DNA of 9,395 nucleotides. Source: an uncultured Rhodanobacter sp. (GTDB taxonomy: Bacteria; Pseudomonadota; Gammaproteobacteria; Xanthomonadales; Rhodanobacteraceae). The notes beneath the pieces were generated by a model, which had not been told where the DNA came from, made no database searches, and was given only the letters and a program-made list of their open reading frames with translations. A program made the position numbers and the translations under genes. The DNA lies in assembly GCA_937906285.1 (NCBI GenBank), contig CALCWL010000172.1, positions 1 to 9,395 of the forward strand, read 5' to 3'. Below, piece by piece: positions 1 through 6,528 of the stretch; the first letter of the stretch is position 1, and every line of letters begins with the position of its first letter.

Positions 1-1
1 G

Positions 2-2827
2 ATCATGCGCGACGGCCCGCTGGGCGCCGCCGCGTTCAACAACGAATTCGGCCGGCCCTGCCTGGGCGGCTATTTCCGCGCCTGGGAAAGCGAAGTGCCG
101 GGTCAGGCCGGGGTCCGCCGCGGCTACGACAAGCCGATCATGCTCGCCGGCGGCCTCGCCAACCTGCGCCCCGACCACGTGCTGAAGCGCACGGTGCAGC
201 CCGGTCATGCGGTGATCGTGCTGGGCGGCCCGGCCATGCTGATCGGGCTGGGTGGCGGCGCAGCCTCGTCGGTCGCCGGCGGTGCGTCGAGTGCCGAACT
301 GGACTTCGCCTCGGTGCAGCGCGACAACGCCGAGATGGAGCGGCGCTGCCAGGAAGTCATCGACGCCTGCTGGGCGCGCGGCGAGCACAACCCGATCGTC
401 AGCGTGCACGACGTCGGCGCCGGCGGCCTCTCCAACGCGATCCCCGAACTGCTCAACGATGCCGGCGTCGGCGGCGTGATCGATCTGTCGAAAATCCCCT
501 GCGACGATCCCTCGCTGTCGCCGATGCAGGTGTGGAGCAACGAATCGCAGGAGCGTTACGTCCTCGCCATCGCGCAGGAGAACCTCGCCGAATTCGAAGC
601 GATGTGCCAACGCGAACGCTGCCCCTACGCCGTCGTCGGCACTGCCACCGAAGAACGTCGCCTGCTGGTGACGCGCTCCGCTCTTGCTTCTCCCTATTCC
701 CCATTCCCTATTCCCGATTCCCTCGAAGCCGTCATCGACCTGCCGATGGACGTCCTCTTCGGCAAACCGCCGCGCATGCATCGCGATGCCACGCGCATCC
801 AGCCGCGGATGGACCTGCTGCCCGACCTCACCGCCATCGACCTGGACGAGGCGCTGCTGCGCGTGCTGCGCCTGCCCACCGTGGGCAGCAAGAGCTTCCT
901 GATCACGATCGGCGACCGCACCGTGGGCGGCCTCAACCATCGCGACCCGATGGTCGGCCCGTGGCAGGTGCCAGTGGCCGATTGCGCGGTGACGCTGGCC
1001 GATTTCGACGGCTACTCCGGCGAGGCGATGGCGATGGCCGAGCGCGCGCCGGTGGCCGTGCTCGACAGCGCCGACGCGGCGCGCCTGGCGGTGGGCGAAG
1101 CGATCACCAACCTGGCCGCGGCCCCGATCGCATCGCTGGGCGAGGTGCGCCTGTCGGCCAACTGGATGGCTGCGGTGAATCACCCGGGCGAGGATGCCGC
1201 CTTGTTCGACGCGGTGAAGGCGGTGGGCCTGGAGCTGTGCCCGCAATTGCAGATCTCGATCCCGGTCGGCAAGGATTCGCTGTCGATGCAGGCGGTGTGG
1301 ACCGACGAGGGGCAGGAGCAGCGCACGGTGTCGCCGGTGTCGCTGGTGATCACCGGCTTCGCCCGCGTCGGTGACGTGCGCCGCACGCTGACGCCGCAAC
1401 TCAAGCTCGACCGTGGCGCCACCGACCTGTGGCTGATCGACCTGGGCGCCGGGCGCGATCGCCTCGGTTGCTCGGCGCTGACCCAGGTGTTCAACCGCTC
1501 CGGCGGCATCCCGCCCAACCTGGACGACGCCAAGCGACTCAAGGCGCTGTTCGAGCTGATCCAGCAGGCCAACGCGAACGGCCTGCTGCTGGCCTACCAC
1601 GACCGCTCCGACGGCGGCGTCATCACCACCTTGCTGGAGATGGCCTTCGCCGGCCACTGCGGCCTGGAGCTGCATCTCGACGGCTGGGCCGAAGCCACCT
1701 TGCGCGCGCTGTTCAACGAGGAACTGGGCGCGGTCGTGCAGGTGGCCGAGGCCAACCGCGAGGCGTTCGAATCGCTGCTGGTGAAGTTCGGCCTGGCCGG
1801 CATCAGCCACCGCATCGGCCGGCCGAAGGAGAAGCTCGGCATCAAGCTGTTCCTCGGCGACGAAATCTTCGTCAAGTGGAACTGGAGCAAGCTGTACAAG
1901 GCCTGGAACGAAACCAGCCACGCCATGCAGCGCCTGCGCGACAACCCGCAGAGCGCCGACGCGGAACTGGAGTGGCGGCTGGACGACGCCGATCCCGGCA
2001 TCACCCCGAAGCTGGGCTTCGACCCGGCCGAGGACATCGCCGCGCCGTTCATCGCCCGCGGCACGCGGCCGCGCGTGGCGATCCTGCGCGAGCAGGGCGT
2101 CAACGGCCAGGTCGAGATGGCCGCGGCGTTCACGCGTGCCGGTTTCGAGGCGGTGGACGTACACATGTCCGACCTCGCCAGCGGCCGGGTGCAGCTGGCC
2201 GACTTCCGCGGCTTCGCCGCCTGCGGCGGTTTCTCCTACGGCGACGTGCTCGGCGCCGGTCGCGGCTGGGCCACTTCGATCCTCTACAACGACATGTTGC
2301 GCGCGCAGTTCGAGGCGTTCTTCGCCGACCCGACGAAGTTCGCGCTGGGCGTGTGCAACGGCTGCCAGATGCTGTCGCAGCTGAAGGAGATCATCCCCGG
2401 CGCGCAGCACTGGCCGAAGTTCCTGCGCAACGCGTCGGAACAGTACGAGTCGCGCGTGGCCACGCTGGAAGTGCTCGATTCGCCCAGTATCTTCTTCCAG
2501 GGCATGGCCGGCTCGCGCATCCCGGTGGCGGTGGCGCACGGCGAGGGGCGGGTGAGTTTCCCGCAGGTGTGCAGCCCGTCGAAATCGCACGGCGCGGTGC
2601 GCTTCGTCGACAACCGCGGCAAGCCGACCGAGAACTTCCCGCTCAACGCCAACGGTTCGCCCGGCGGCCTGGCCGGCTTCACCGCCGCCGACGGCCGCGT
2701 GACGATCATGATGCCGCACCCGGAGCGGGTGTTCCGCAGCGTGCAGATGAGTTGGCATCCGGAATCGTGGGGCGAGGATTCGCCGTGGATGCGGATGTTC
2801 CGCAACGCACGCGTGTGGTGCGGCTGA
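2..2827 (+). CDS. purL: Phosphoribosylformylglycinamidine synthase (FGAM synthase), 5'-truncated by the window
   Basis: PurL makes FGAM from FGAR, ATP and glutamine, the fourth step of de novo purine synthesis, in the cytoplasm. The open frame enters from the left edge, so no start is visible; about 941 residues remain of a family usually near 1,300, so roughly the first quarter is missing. Seen in order, numbering from the Met at position 5: GPLGAAAFNNEFGRP of the first ATP-binding half, SVHDVGAGGLSNAIPEL, IDLPMDVLFGKPPRM, PVGKDSLSMQ and YHDRSDGG of the second half, then a C-terminal class I glutamine amidotransferase domain from about residue 695. That domain has CGGFSYGDVLGAG, the nucleophile Cys784 in GVCNGCQML (codon 2354-2356) and the His/Glu pair in PHPERVFR. 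This is the long single-chain PurL of Proteobacteria, not the split PurS/L/Q form. A proline-rich stretch of about a dozen extra residues (SPYSPFPIPDS) comes from a heptamer repeat at 692-719. No frameshift is seen. Confidence 0.98.
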   Translation: MMRDGPLGAAAFNNEFGRPCLGGYFRAWESEVPGQAGVRRGYDKPIMLAGGLANLRPDHVLKRTVQPGHAVIVLGGPAMLIGLGGGAASSVAGGASSAELDFASVQRDNAEMERRCQEVIDACWARGEHNPIVSVHDVGAGGLSNAIPELLNDAGVGGVIDLSKIPCDDPSLSPMQVWSNESQERYVLAIAQENLAEFEAMCQRERCPYAVVGTATEERRLLVTRSALASPYSPFPIPDSLEAVIDLPMDVLFGKPPRMHRDATRIQPRMDLLPDLTAIDLDEALLRVLRLPTVGSKSFLITIGDRTVGGLNHRDPMVGPWQVPVADCAVTLADFDGYSGEAMAMAERAPVAVLDSADAARLAVGEAITNLAAAPIASLGEVRLSANWMAAVNHPGEDAALFDAVKAVGLELCPQLQISIPVGKDSLSMQAVWTDEGQEQRTVSPVSLVITGFARVGDVRRTLTPQLKLDRGATDLWLIDLGAGRDRLGCSALTQVFNRSGGIPPNLDDAKRLKALFELIQQANANGLLLAYHDRSDGGVITTLLEMAFAGHCGLELHLDGWAEATLRALFNEELGAVVQVAEANREAFESLLVKFGLAGISHRIGRPKEKLGIKLFLGDEIFVKWNWSKLYKAWNETSHAMQRLRDNPQSADAELEWRLDDADPGITPKLGFDPAEDIAAPFIARGTRPRVAILREQGVNGQVEMAAAFTRAGFEAVDVHMSDLASGRVQLADFRGFAACGGFSYGDVLGAGRGWATSILYNDMLRAQFEAFFADPTKFALGVCNGCQMLSQLKEIIPGAQHWPKFLRNASEQYESRVATLEVLDSPSIFFQGMAGSRIPVAVAHGEGRVSFPQVCSPSKSHGAVRFVDNRGKPTENFPLNANGSPGGLAGFTAADGRVTIMMPHPERVFRSVQMSWHPESWGEDSPWMRMFRNARVWCG
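692..722 (+). repeat. Heptanucleotide tandem repeat inside purL
   Basis: Four 7-bp units of the form CCCNATT lie head to tail (CCCTATT, CCCCATT, CCCTATT, CCCGATT at 692, 699, 706 and 713), followed by a partial CCC. They are read in frame within purL as part of SPYSPFPIPDS. Seven is not a multiple of three, so gain or loss of one unit would shift the frame. The units vary at one base, which should slow slippage. From memory, similar ATTCCCN heptamers are common between genes in xanthomonads; finding one inside a coding sequence is less usual. Confidence 0.9.
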
Positions 2828-2856
2828 TCGATGGCATGTGGCGGCGGTGCTGAGCG

Positions 2857-3606
2857 ATGGCTCGGCGCCGCCCTGCGTGGATGACCGTCGGCTGCACCGT
2901 GCTGTGGGTATTGCTGCTGGCGCTGCTGCCATGGTGGCTGGGTCTGCCGGCCTTGCTGGCGCTCGCCGCGGCGGTCCTGCTCCTGCAGCAACGGCTGGCT
3001 GCGCCGCATGCCGCGCTGATCCGCCACGCCCTGCGCTGGGGCCTGCCGGGCGGGCTGTTCGCCTTGCAGCTCGCGCTCGGTGGCGACGCCTTCGCCTGGG
3101 GCGCGGCCCTGCTGGGAGCGCTGGTCGGCTACACGCTGCTGGCCGGACTGGAAGCGTGGCTGGACCGGGACTTGCGCCGTGCGCCTGCCGGCGCGGCCGC
3201 CGCGGAGTGGCCCGAACTCGCCCGCGCGCCGATCGGCCCGCCGGCTGAAATCATCGAACTGGTGCCGCCGCAGTGGCATGAGGCGTGCGGCGAGCTGCCC
3301 GACCCGCTGGGTGGCTCGGTGCACTGCGAGTCCGGCGGTTGCCGCTTCGACGACGGCCTGCGCGTGGACCTGCCGGACGGCTCGGCCCGCATCGCCTTCA
3401 GTCCCGGCGGACGCTGGCTTGCCGCATGCACCGGCGAGCGCGGCGTGCTGCTGTGGGATCGCCAGCACGACCGCCAGCACCGGCTGCGCCATTGGCAACT
3501 GTCCGGCTGGCACCACGAACAACCCTGGCTCAGCCGCCGCGAGGAAGCCATGCCGCTGGCGCTGGCCGCCGTGCTGGGCCAGGACGACGAGCCGCCACAC
3601 GCGTAG
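2857..3606 (+). CDS. Hypothetical multi-span membrane protein with a soluble C-terminal domain
   Basis: This 249-residue protein is not recognised as a named family. The first 100 residues are strongly hydrophobic and should form three or four membrane spans: about 12-29, 31-46, 63-76 and 80-100. The remainder is soluble and includes EIIELVPPQW at 131-140, a Cys-containing SGGCRFDDGLRVDLPDGS at 159-176 and FSPGGRWLAACTGERGVLLW at 181-200. That last stretch looks like one WD40-type blade, but no further blades are seen, so it is not a full propeller. The ATG at 2857 is chosen because it gives a short charged lead (MARRRPAW) before the first span; there is only a weak upstream GAG. The gene starts 29 bp after the purL stop and could be cotranscribed with it. 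A function cannot be given. The consistent membrane/soluble layout makes it a real gene rather than a shadow. Confidence 0.8.
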   Translation: MARRRPAWMTVGCTVLWVLLLALLPWWLGLPALLALAAAVLLLQQRLAAPHAALIRHALRWGLPGGLFALQLALGGDAFAWGAALLGALVGYTLLAGLEAWLDRDLRRAPAGAAAAEWPELARAPIGPPAEIIELVPPQWHEACGELPDPLGGSVHCESGGCRFDDGLRVDLPDGSARIAFSPGGRWLAACTGERGVLLWDRQHDRQHRLRHWQLSGWHHEQPWLSRREEAMPLALAAVLGQDDEPPHA

Positions 3607-3622
3607 GAACCCGTTCGCGGGC
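3603..3622 (+). repeat. REP-like GTAG hairpin at the end of the membrane protein gene
   Basis: GTAG at 3603-3606 (its TAG is the stop codon of the preceding gene) is followed by a small perfect hairpin, CCCG-TTCG-CGGG, at 3610-3621. A GTAG/GTGG head before a GC hairpin is the layout of REP elements in Stenotrophomonas and Pseudomonas. The stem is only 4 bp, so this is a single, perhaps degenerate, unit. It may also act as a weak transcript end. Confidence 0.4.
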
Positions 3623-3664
3623 GATGCCTTTGGCTCTTGCCATTCCCGGACCCCGGCCCGGCTG

Positions 3665-3693
3665 TTCACCGATGGGAGGAGTCCGCGCATACT
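3665..3693 (+). promoter_or_regulatory. Possible sigma70 promoter for the glycosyltransferase gene
   Basis: TTCACC at 3665-3670 (4 of 6 against TTGACA) and CATACT at 3688-3693 (4 of 6 against TATAAT) are separated by 17 bp. Transcription would start about seven bases after the second box, which is at or next to the ATG at 3700. This implies a leaderless or nearly leaderless message. Support is by consensus matching only. Confidence 0.35.
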
Positions 3694-3699
3694 TGGCGG

Positions 3700-4590
3700 A
3701 TGAACTCCCCGGATCCCCGCTATTCGCCAGCACCGCCGACGCTCAGCGTGATCGTGGTGGCGGCCGACAGCGGCCCGGATCTGCGCGATTGCGTGCGCCG
3801 CGTGCTTGCCTGCCGGCTGCCGCTGGAACTGATCCTGGTCGACAACGCTTCGCGCGATGGCGTACCCCCCGCGATTGCGCGCGCGCACGAGCACGACGAG
3901 CGGCTCAAGCTGATCTGCAGCCATCGCAACATCGGCTTCGGCCCGGCGGTGAACCTGGGCGCGAAGCAGGCCGCCGGCCGCTCGCTGCTTATCCTCAACC
4001 CCGATTGCCTGATCGGCGAGGACGACCTCAAGCGGTTGCTGGCGGTGCAGGCTGCGCATCCGAAGGCCGGCTTGATCGGCGCGGTGGTGTGCGACGCCGA
4101 GGGTCGGCCTGACCCCGCCTCGCGGCGGCGCGATCCGCTGCTGCACCGCTCGCTCAACACGCTGCTGGGACGGTCGGGCGAGACGGTGGAAGTCGGCGGC
4201 GAGATTCCCGCCGAGCTGGTCGAATGCGAGGCGGTCTCCGGCGCGCTGATGTTGCTGACCCGCGAGATGTTCGAGCGCCTGGGCGGCTTCGACGAGAAAT
4301 ACTTCCTGCATTGCGAGGATCTGGACCTGTGCCGCCGCGTGCGCGACATCGGCTATCAGGTGCTGCTGGCCGGCGACGTGCGCGTGGCCCACGGCAAGGG
4401 CAGCTCCAGCCGCCATCGCCCGGTGTTCGTCAGCCGGCACAAGCACCGCGGCATGTGGCGCTGGTTCCGCCAGCACGATCCCGCCGCGCGCAACCCGTTC
4501 GTGTCGGCAGCGGTGTGGCTGGGCATCTGGACGCACTTCGTGCTGCAGATCCCCGGCCAGTGGTGGCGGCTGAAAACGAGAAGCAAGTGA
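3700..4590 (+). CDS. Glycosyltransferase family 2 (rhamnosyltransferase-like)
   Basis: This 296-residue GT-A fold enzyme likely transfers a sugar from a nucleotide donor onto an envelope polysaccharide or lipid at the cytoplasmic face of the inner membrane. Visible family 2 landmarks are LSVIVVAADSG at 15-25, ILVDNASRDG at 45-54 (Asp48 for nucleotide binding), NIGFGPAVNLGA at 77-88, LILNPD at 97-102 in the DXD position, VSGALMLLTREMFERLGGFDEKYF in several pieces from 179 to 202, and HCEDLDLCRRV at 204-214 with Glu206-Asp207 as the likely catalytic base region. The RNIGFGPAVN / NPD / EDLDLCRR combination is that of WbbL-like rhamnosyltransferases, but donor and acceptor cannot be read from sequence. 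A C-terminal hydrophobic stretch (266-285) may anchor it to the membrane. The ATG at 3700 fits the family; a TTG at 3637 in the same frame would add 21 non-conserved residues. A GGGAGGAG at 3674-3681 lies too far upstream to serve this ATG. Confidence 0.9.
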   Translation: MNSPDPRYSPAPPTLSVIVVAADSGPDLRDCVRRVLACRLPLELILVDNASRDGVPPAIARAHEHDERLKLICSHRNIGFGPAVNLGAKQAAGRSLLILNPDCLIGEDDLKRLLAVQAAHPKAGLIGAVVCDAEGRPDPASRRRDPLLHRSLNTLLGRSGETVEVGGEIPAELVECEAVSGALMLLTREMFERLGGFDEKYFLHCEDLDLCRRVRDIGYQVLLAGDVRVAHGKGSSSRHRPVFVSRHKHRGMWRWFRQHDPAARNPFVSAAVWLGIWTHFVLQIPGQWWRLKTRSK

Positions 4591-4637
4591 GGGAGGCCAG
4601 AGGCAATATCGTCTCTGCGCGCCGTTGCCGTCTTCTC

Positions 4638-4677
4638 ACTCCAAACTCCTCTCCACTCACTCCTCGCCCATGACTCC
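4638..4677 (+). repeat. Degenerate period-7 ACTCC repeat spanning the EamA start codon
   Basis: ACTCC occurs at 4638, 4645, 4659 and 4673, all spaced by multiples of seven, in an almost purely pyrimidine strand. The start codon of the downstream transporter gene (4670) lies inside the array, and no Shine-Dalgarno sequence precedes it. The pattern resembles the ATTCCCN heptamers inside purL, in a more decayed form. Confidence 0.5.
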
Positions 4678-5563
4678 CCGCACTCTTGCCACCCTGGCCA
4701 CCCTCGGCCTGATCGCGATGACGGCGGTGTGGGGCTCGACCTTCGTGCTGATCAAGGACGTGCTCGGCCGCATGCCGGTGGCGGATTTCCTGGCCGTGCG
4801 TTTCGTCGTGGCGGCACTGGCGATGCTGGTCCTGTTCGGGCGGCAGGTGTGGCGGCTCGGCGCGGTGCAGATCCGGCGCGGCCTGCTGCTGGGCATGATC
4901 TATGGCATCGGCCAGCTGGTGCAGACCTGGGGGCTGGCGCTGATCTCGCCCAGCGTCAGCGGCTTCGCCACCGGCATGTACGTGGTGTTCACTCCGATCC
5001 TGGCGCTGCTGGTGTTGCGCCAGCGCGTCACAGCCAGCGTGTGGCTGGCCATCGCCGTGGCTACTGCAGGCCTGGCCTTGCTTACTCTCGACGGTGTCGA
5101 GATCAACCTGGGCGTGTGGCTGACCCTGGCGTCGGCGGCGTGCTACGCGCTGCACATCGTGCTGCTGGGCCAGTGGTCGCACCACGGCGAGGCGTTCGGT
5201 CTGTCGGCCGTGCAGATGGTGGCGATCGCCGTGGTCTGCTCGCTGGCCACCTTGCCGCACGGTCCGATGTTGCCGCCCGATCCCGGCGCGTGGTTCGTCG
5301 TGCTGTACATGGCGCTGATCGCCGGCGCCGGCGCGATGGTGATGCAGACCTGGGCGCAATCGCACCTGCCTGCCGCGCGCGCGGCCATCGTGATGACCAC
5401 CGAGCCGGTGTTCGCCGCTGCCTTCGCCGTACTGCTCGGCGTCGATGCGCTGACCTGGCGCATGCTCGCCGGCGGCGGTCTGGTACTGGCGGCCATGTAC
5501 CTGGTGGAACTGATGCCGCGACGCGGCGAGCTGCCGGCCGAGGCGGTGCATCACGAGGTGTGA
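4670..5563 (+). CDS. EamA/DMT-family transporter, ten-span exporter
   Basis: This 297-residue inner-membrane protein belongs to the drug/metabolite transporter superfamily (two EamA repeats, ten spans, family length near 300). It probably exports a small metabolite or amino acid. Visible signs are WGSTFVLIKD at 21-30 in the first span, a conserved RF (R44-F45) at the start of the second, TGMYVVFTPILALLVLRQRV at 101-120 closing the first repeat, and TEPVFAAAFAVLLG at 244-257, the typical second-repeat match. Alternating hydrophobic blocks run through the whole chain, and a short charged tail (MPRRGELPAEAVHHEV) ends it. The substrate is unknown. The ATG at 4670 puts about ten residues before the first span; a TTG at 4625 in frame would add only the translation of the upstream pyrimidine repeat. 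The last 13 bp overlap the end of the opposite-strand DUF2127 gene. Seventy-nine bases separate it from the glycosyltransferase. Confidence 0.93.
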   Translation: MTPRTLATLATLGLIAMTAVWGSTFVLIKDVLGRMPVADFLAVRFVVAALAMLVLFGRQVWRLGAVQIRRGLLLGMIYGIGQLVQTWGLALISPSVSGFATGMYVVFTPILALLVLRQRVTASVWLAIAVATAGLALLTLDGVEINLGVWLTLASAACYALHIVLLGQWSHHGEAFGLSAVQMVAIAVVCSLATLPHGPMLPPDPGAWFVVLYMALIAGAGAMVMQTWAQSHLPAARAAIVMTTEPVFAAAFAVLLGVDALTWRMLAGGGLVLAAMYLVELMPRRGELPAEAVHHEV

Positions 5564-6084
5564 AGGCGTTTCCCCGTCGCCGGAATCGCCCGCGGCTGCA
5601 GCGCGATCCTGACCAGATACACGATGATCGCCACGTTGCCGACCAGGGTCGCCAGCTTGATCCAGCCGAAGTGGTACAGCGTCTCGTAGAGTTCCAGCGG
5701 GATCAGCGAGCCGGTGGCGATCACGGTGAACCATTCCGCCCAGTGCTTGCCCAGCCACAGGCCGACGCCCTCGATGCCGAACAGCACGGCGTAACCCAGC
5801 GCCACCAGTCCCACCGCCTCGAACTTGCCGGGGCCGAGCTGGTGCAGCAGTTCCACCAGCTTCCAGCGCAGGCCGTTGCTGTCGGCCAGCGACAGATGCT
5901 CGAGCCAGTGCACCAGTTGCTCGAAATTCTGCTGCCGGTAGAAGTGGAACGCGGCCAGCGCCACCAGCAACAGGCAGCTGGTCTTGATGATTTCGTAGAT
6001 CGCGATGACGCGCAGGCCGGCGTGGTGCTGGCCGGGCACGGTCGTCGCGGGAAGGACTGCGTCGGCGGATGGGGAGTTGGGCAT
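5551..6084 (-). CDS. DUF2127 family integral membrane protein
   Basis: This 177-residue protein matches the DUF2127 layout as I recall it: a first span beginning LRVIAIYEIIKTSCLLLVAL (24-43), a charged amphipathic stretch carrying HLSLADSNGLRWKLVELL (63-80), a second span with LGYAVLFGIEGVGLWLGKHW (96-115), then AEWFTVIATGSLIPLELYE (116-134) and a last span around 143-160. GVGLW-GKHWAEW and the P-ELYE block are the family-like parts. Its biochemical role is unknown. The ATG at 6084 is the first in frame before the conserved part and lies in a pyrimidine-rich stretch without a clear ribosome binding site. The open frame continues far upstream with no family-like sequence, so a slightly different start is possible. 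It converges on the EamA gene with a 13-bp tail overlap, so both genes end without room for a terminator between them. Confidence 0.88.
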   Translation of the reverse strand: MPNSPSADAVLPATTVPGQHHAGLRVIAIYEIIKTSCLLLVALAAFHFYRQQNFEQLVHWLEHLSLADSNGLRWKLVELLHQLGPGKFEAVGLVALGYAVLFGIEGVGLWLGKHWAEWFTVIATGSLIPLELYETLYHFGWIKLATLVGNVAIIVYLVRIALQPRAIPATGKRLHTS

Positions 6085-6105
6085 GGGCGGGGAGGACAGG
6101 GGAAG
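6064..6105 (-). repeat. Pyrimidine-rich period-7-like tract spanning the DUF2127 start codon
   Basis: Read on the minus strand, the tract can be cut into sevens: CTTCCCC, TGTCCTC, CCCGCCC, ATGCCCA, ACTCCCC, ATCCGCC. The start codon sits in the middle. It shares CGCCCATG and a following ACTCCCC with the tract at the EamA start. The period is weaker than in the other two arrays, so this is a tentative call. Confidence 0.35.
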
Positions 6106-6186
6106 CAGCCATTTTCGCCGATCAGGCGTGGTGCCGCCTGTGCGTGATGGCACGAGTTCGCGGAAACGGAGCTTCGTGCGATCTTG

Positions 6187-6244
6187 ACAGCCGGCCTGGA
6201 TCAGCCAAACCTGCAGCGGTTGATCGCCCCGGATGGAGGTCGGT
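6187..6244 (+). repeat. Left copy of a diverged direct repeat flanking the orphan gene
   Basis: GCCAAACCTGC (6204-6214) and TGGAGGTCGGT (6234-6244) both recur exactly and in the same order at 7829-7839 and 7870-7880. The spacer here is 19 bp against 30 bp in the right copy and aligns with gaps (a GCGG start and a CCGGA-type end are shared). A weaker match (ACAG...GGCC...GGA) may extend the repeat left to 6187. Confidence 0.6.
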
Positions 6245-6434
6245 CGCTTGCCGAGGGCATCGGGTGCCGCGGGTAGGCCTGTCTTTTTTTGGCCGAGCTT
6301 GGCATGTGTTGCAGAGGGGGGCGCAAGTCGGTGCGGGTCATGAATGGTTGGCAGCGATCGCGGATGGGCCGCCGCATCGGGGAAACATGGCGGCCTCGAC
6401 TCCGCGCGGCGCCAACAGGCAAATGGACAGGTAC

Positions 6435-6462
6435 CTCGGGGTCCGAGCCGTTCTGACCCGAG
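6435..6462 (+). promoter_or_regulatory. Inverted repeat upstream of the orphan gene
   Basis: CTCGGGGTC (6435-6443) pairs with GACCCGAG (6455-6462), giving eight base pairs with one bulged G and an 11-nt loop. It lies about 66 bp before the ATG of the orphan gene. It could be an operator or a structure in the 5' untranslated message; no family of regulator is recognised. Confidence 0.3.
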
Positions 6463-6514
6463 CAGTCCATGCGAATTCCGGAGCTGGCTTGCCGGCGCCG
6501 ATCGGAACAACAAA

Positions 6515-6520
6515 AGGGAG
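6515..6520 (+). promoter_or_regulatory. Ribosome binding site of the orphan gene
   Basis: AGGGAG is followed by an 8-nt spacer to the ATG at 6529. It is the clearest Shine-Dalgarno sequence in the window. It decides the start at 6529 over an ATG at 6469 in the same frame, which has no such site and would add 20 residues encoded by untranslated-looking sequence. Confidence 0.75.
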
Positions 6521-6528
6521 ACAAACGG

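Larger units (their letters stand above)
6085..6528. other. 444-bp intergenic region between divergent genes
   Basis: The DUF2127 gene leaves to the left and the orphan gene to the right, so promoters for both should lie here. Contents seen: the left copy of a diverged direct repeat (6187-6244), a seven-T run at 6284-6290 without a good hairpin before it, a hairpin at 6435-6462 and the orphan's ribosome binding site. A TTGACA at 6184 has no matching -10 box. Open frames crossing the region (for example 6201-6524 on the minus strand) show no recognisable protein and are judged to be chance. Confidence 0.6.

Noticed and set aside
1429..2853. A 474-codon plus-strand frame overlapping purL
   Set aside because: Arg-rich shadow of purL in another frame, with no independent motif.
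2284..4536. A 750-codon open frame on the minus strand
   Set aside because: It runs antisense through the purL glutaminase domain, the membrane protein and the glycosyltransferase, all of which have clear plus-strand support. Its translation is Ala/Arg/Gln-rich with no family signal, typical of shadow frames in GC-rich DNA.
4598..4617. Inverted repeat CAGAG/CTCTG after the glycosyltransferase gene
   Set aside because: A 5-bp stem with a 10-nt loop and no T-run is too weak to call.
6184..6212. Perfect -35 box TTGACA upstream of the orphan gene
   Set aside because: At 17-bp spacing the -10 position reads AAACCT, only 2 of 6 against TATAAT, and no better hexamer is seen at 16 or 18 bp. It is also over 300 bp from the orphan start.
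6284..6290. T-run as an intrinsic terminator
   Set aside because: Only a weak 5-bp wobble-containing hairpin precedes it, and that is about 10 bases away; no gene ends here on the plus strand.
6299..6313. A sigma54-like sequence TTGGCATGTGTTGCA
   Set aside because: The GG and GC elements are separated by 8 bases; sigma54 promoters need 10.
6201..6524. 107-codon minus-strand frame in the intergenic region
   Set aside because: Composition is Arg/Pro/Ser-rich, there is no ribosome binding site or recognisable motif, and it overlaps the orphan's leader region.
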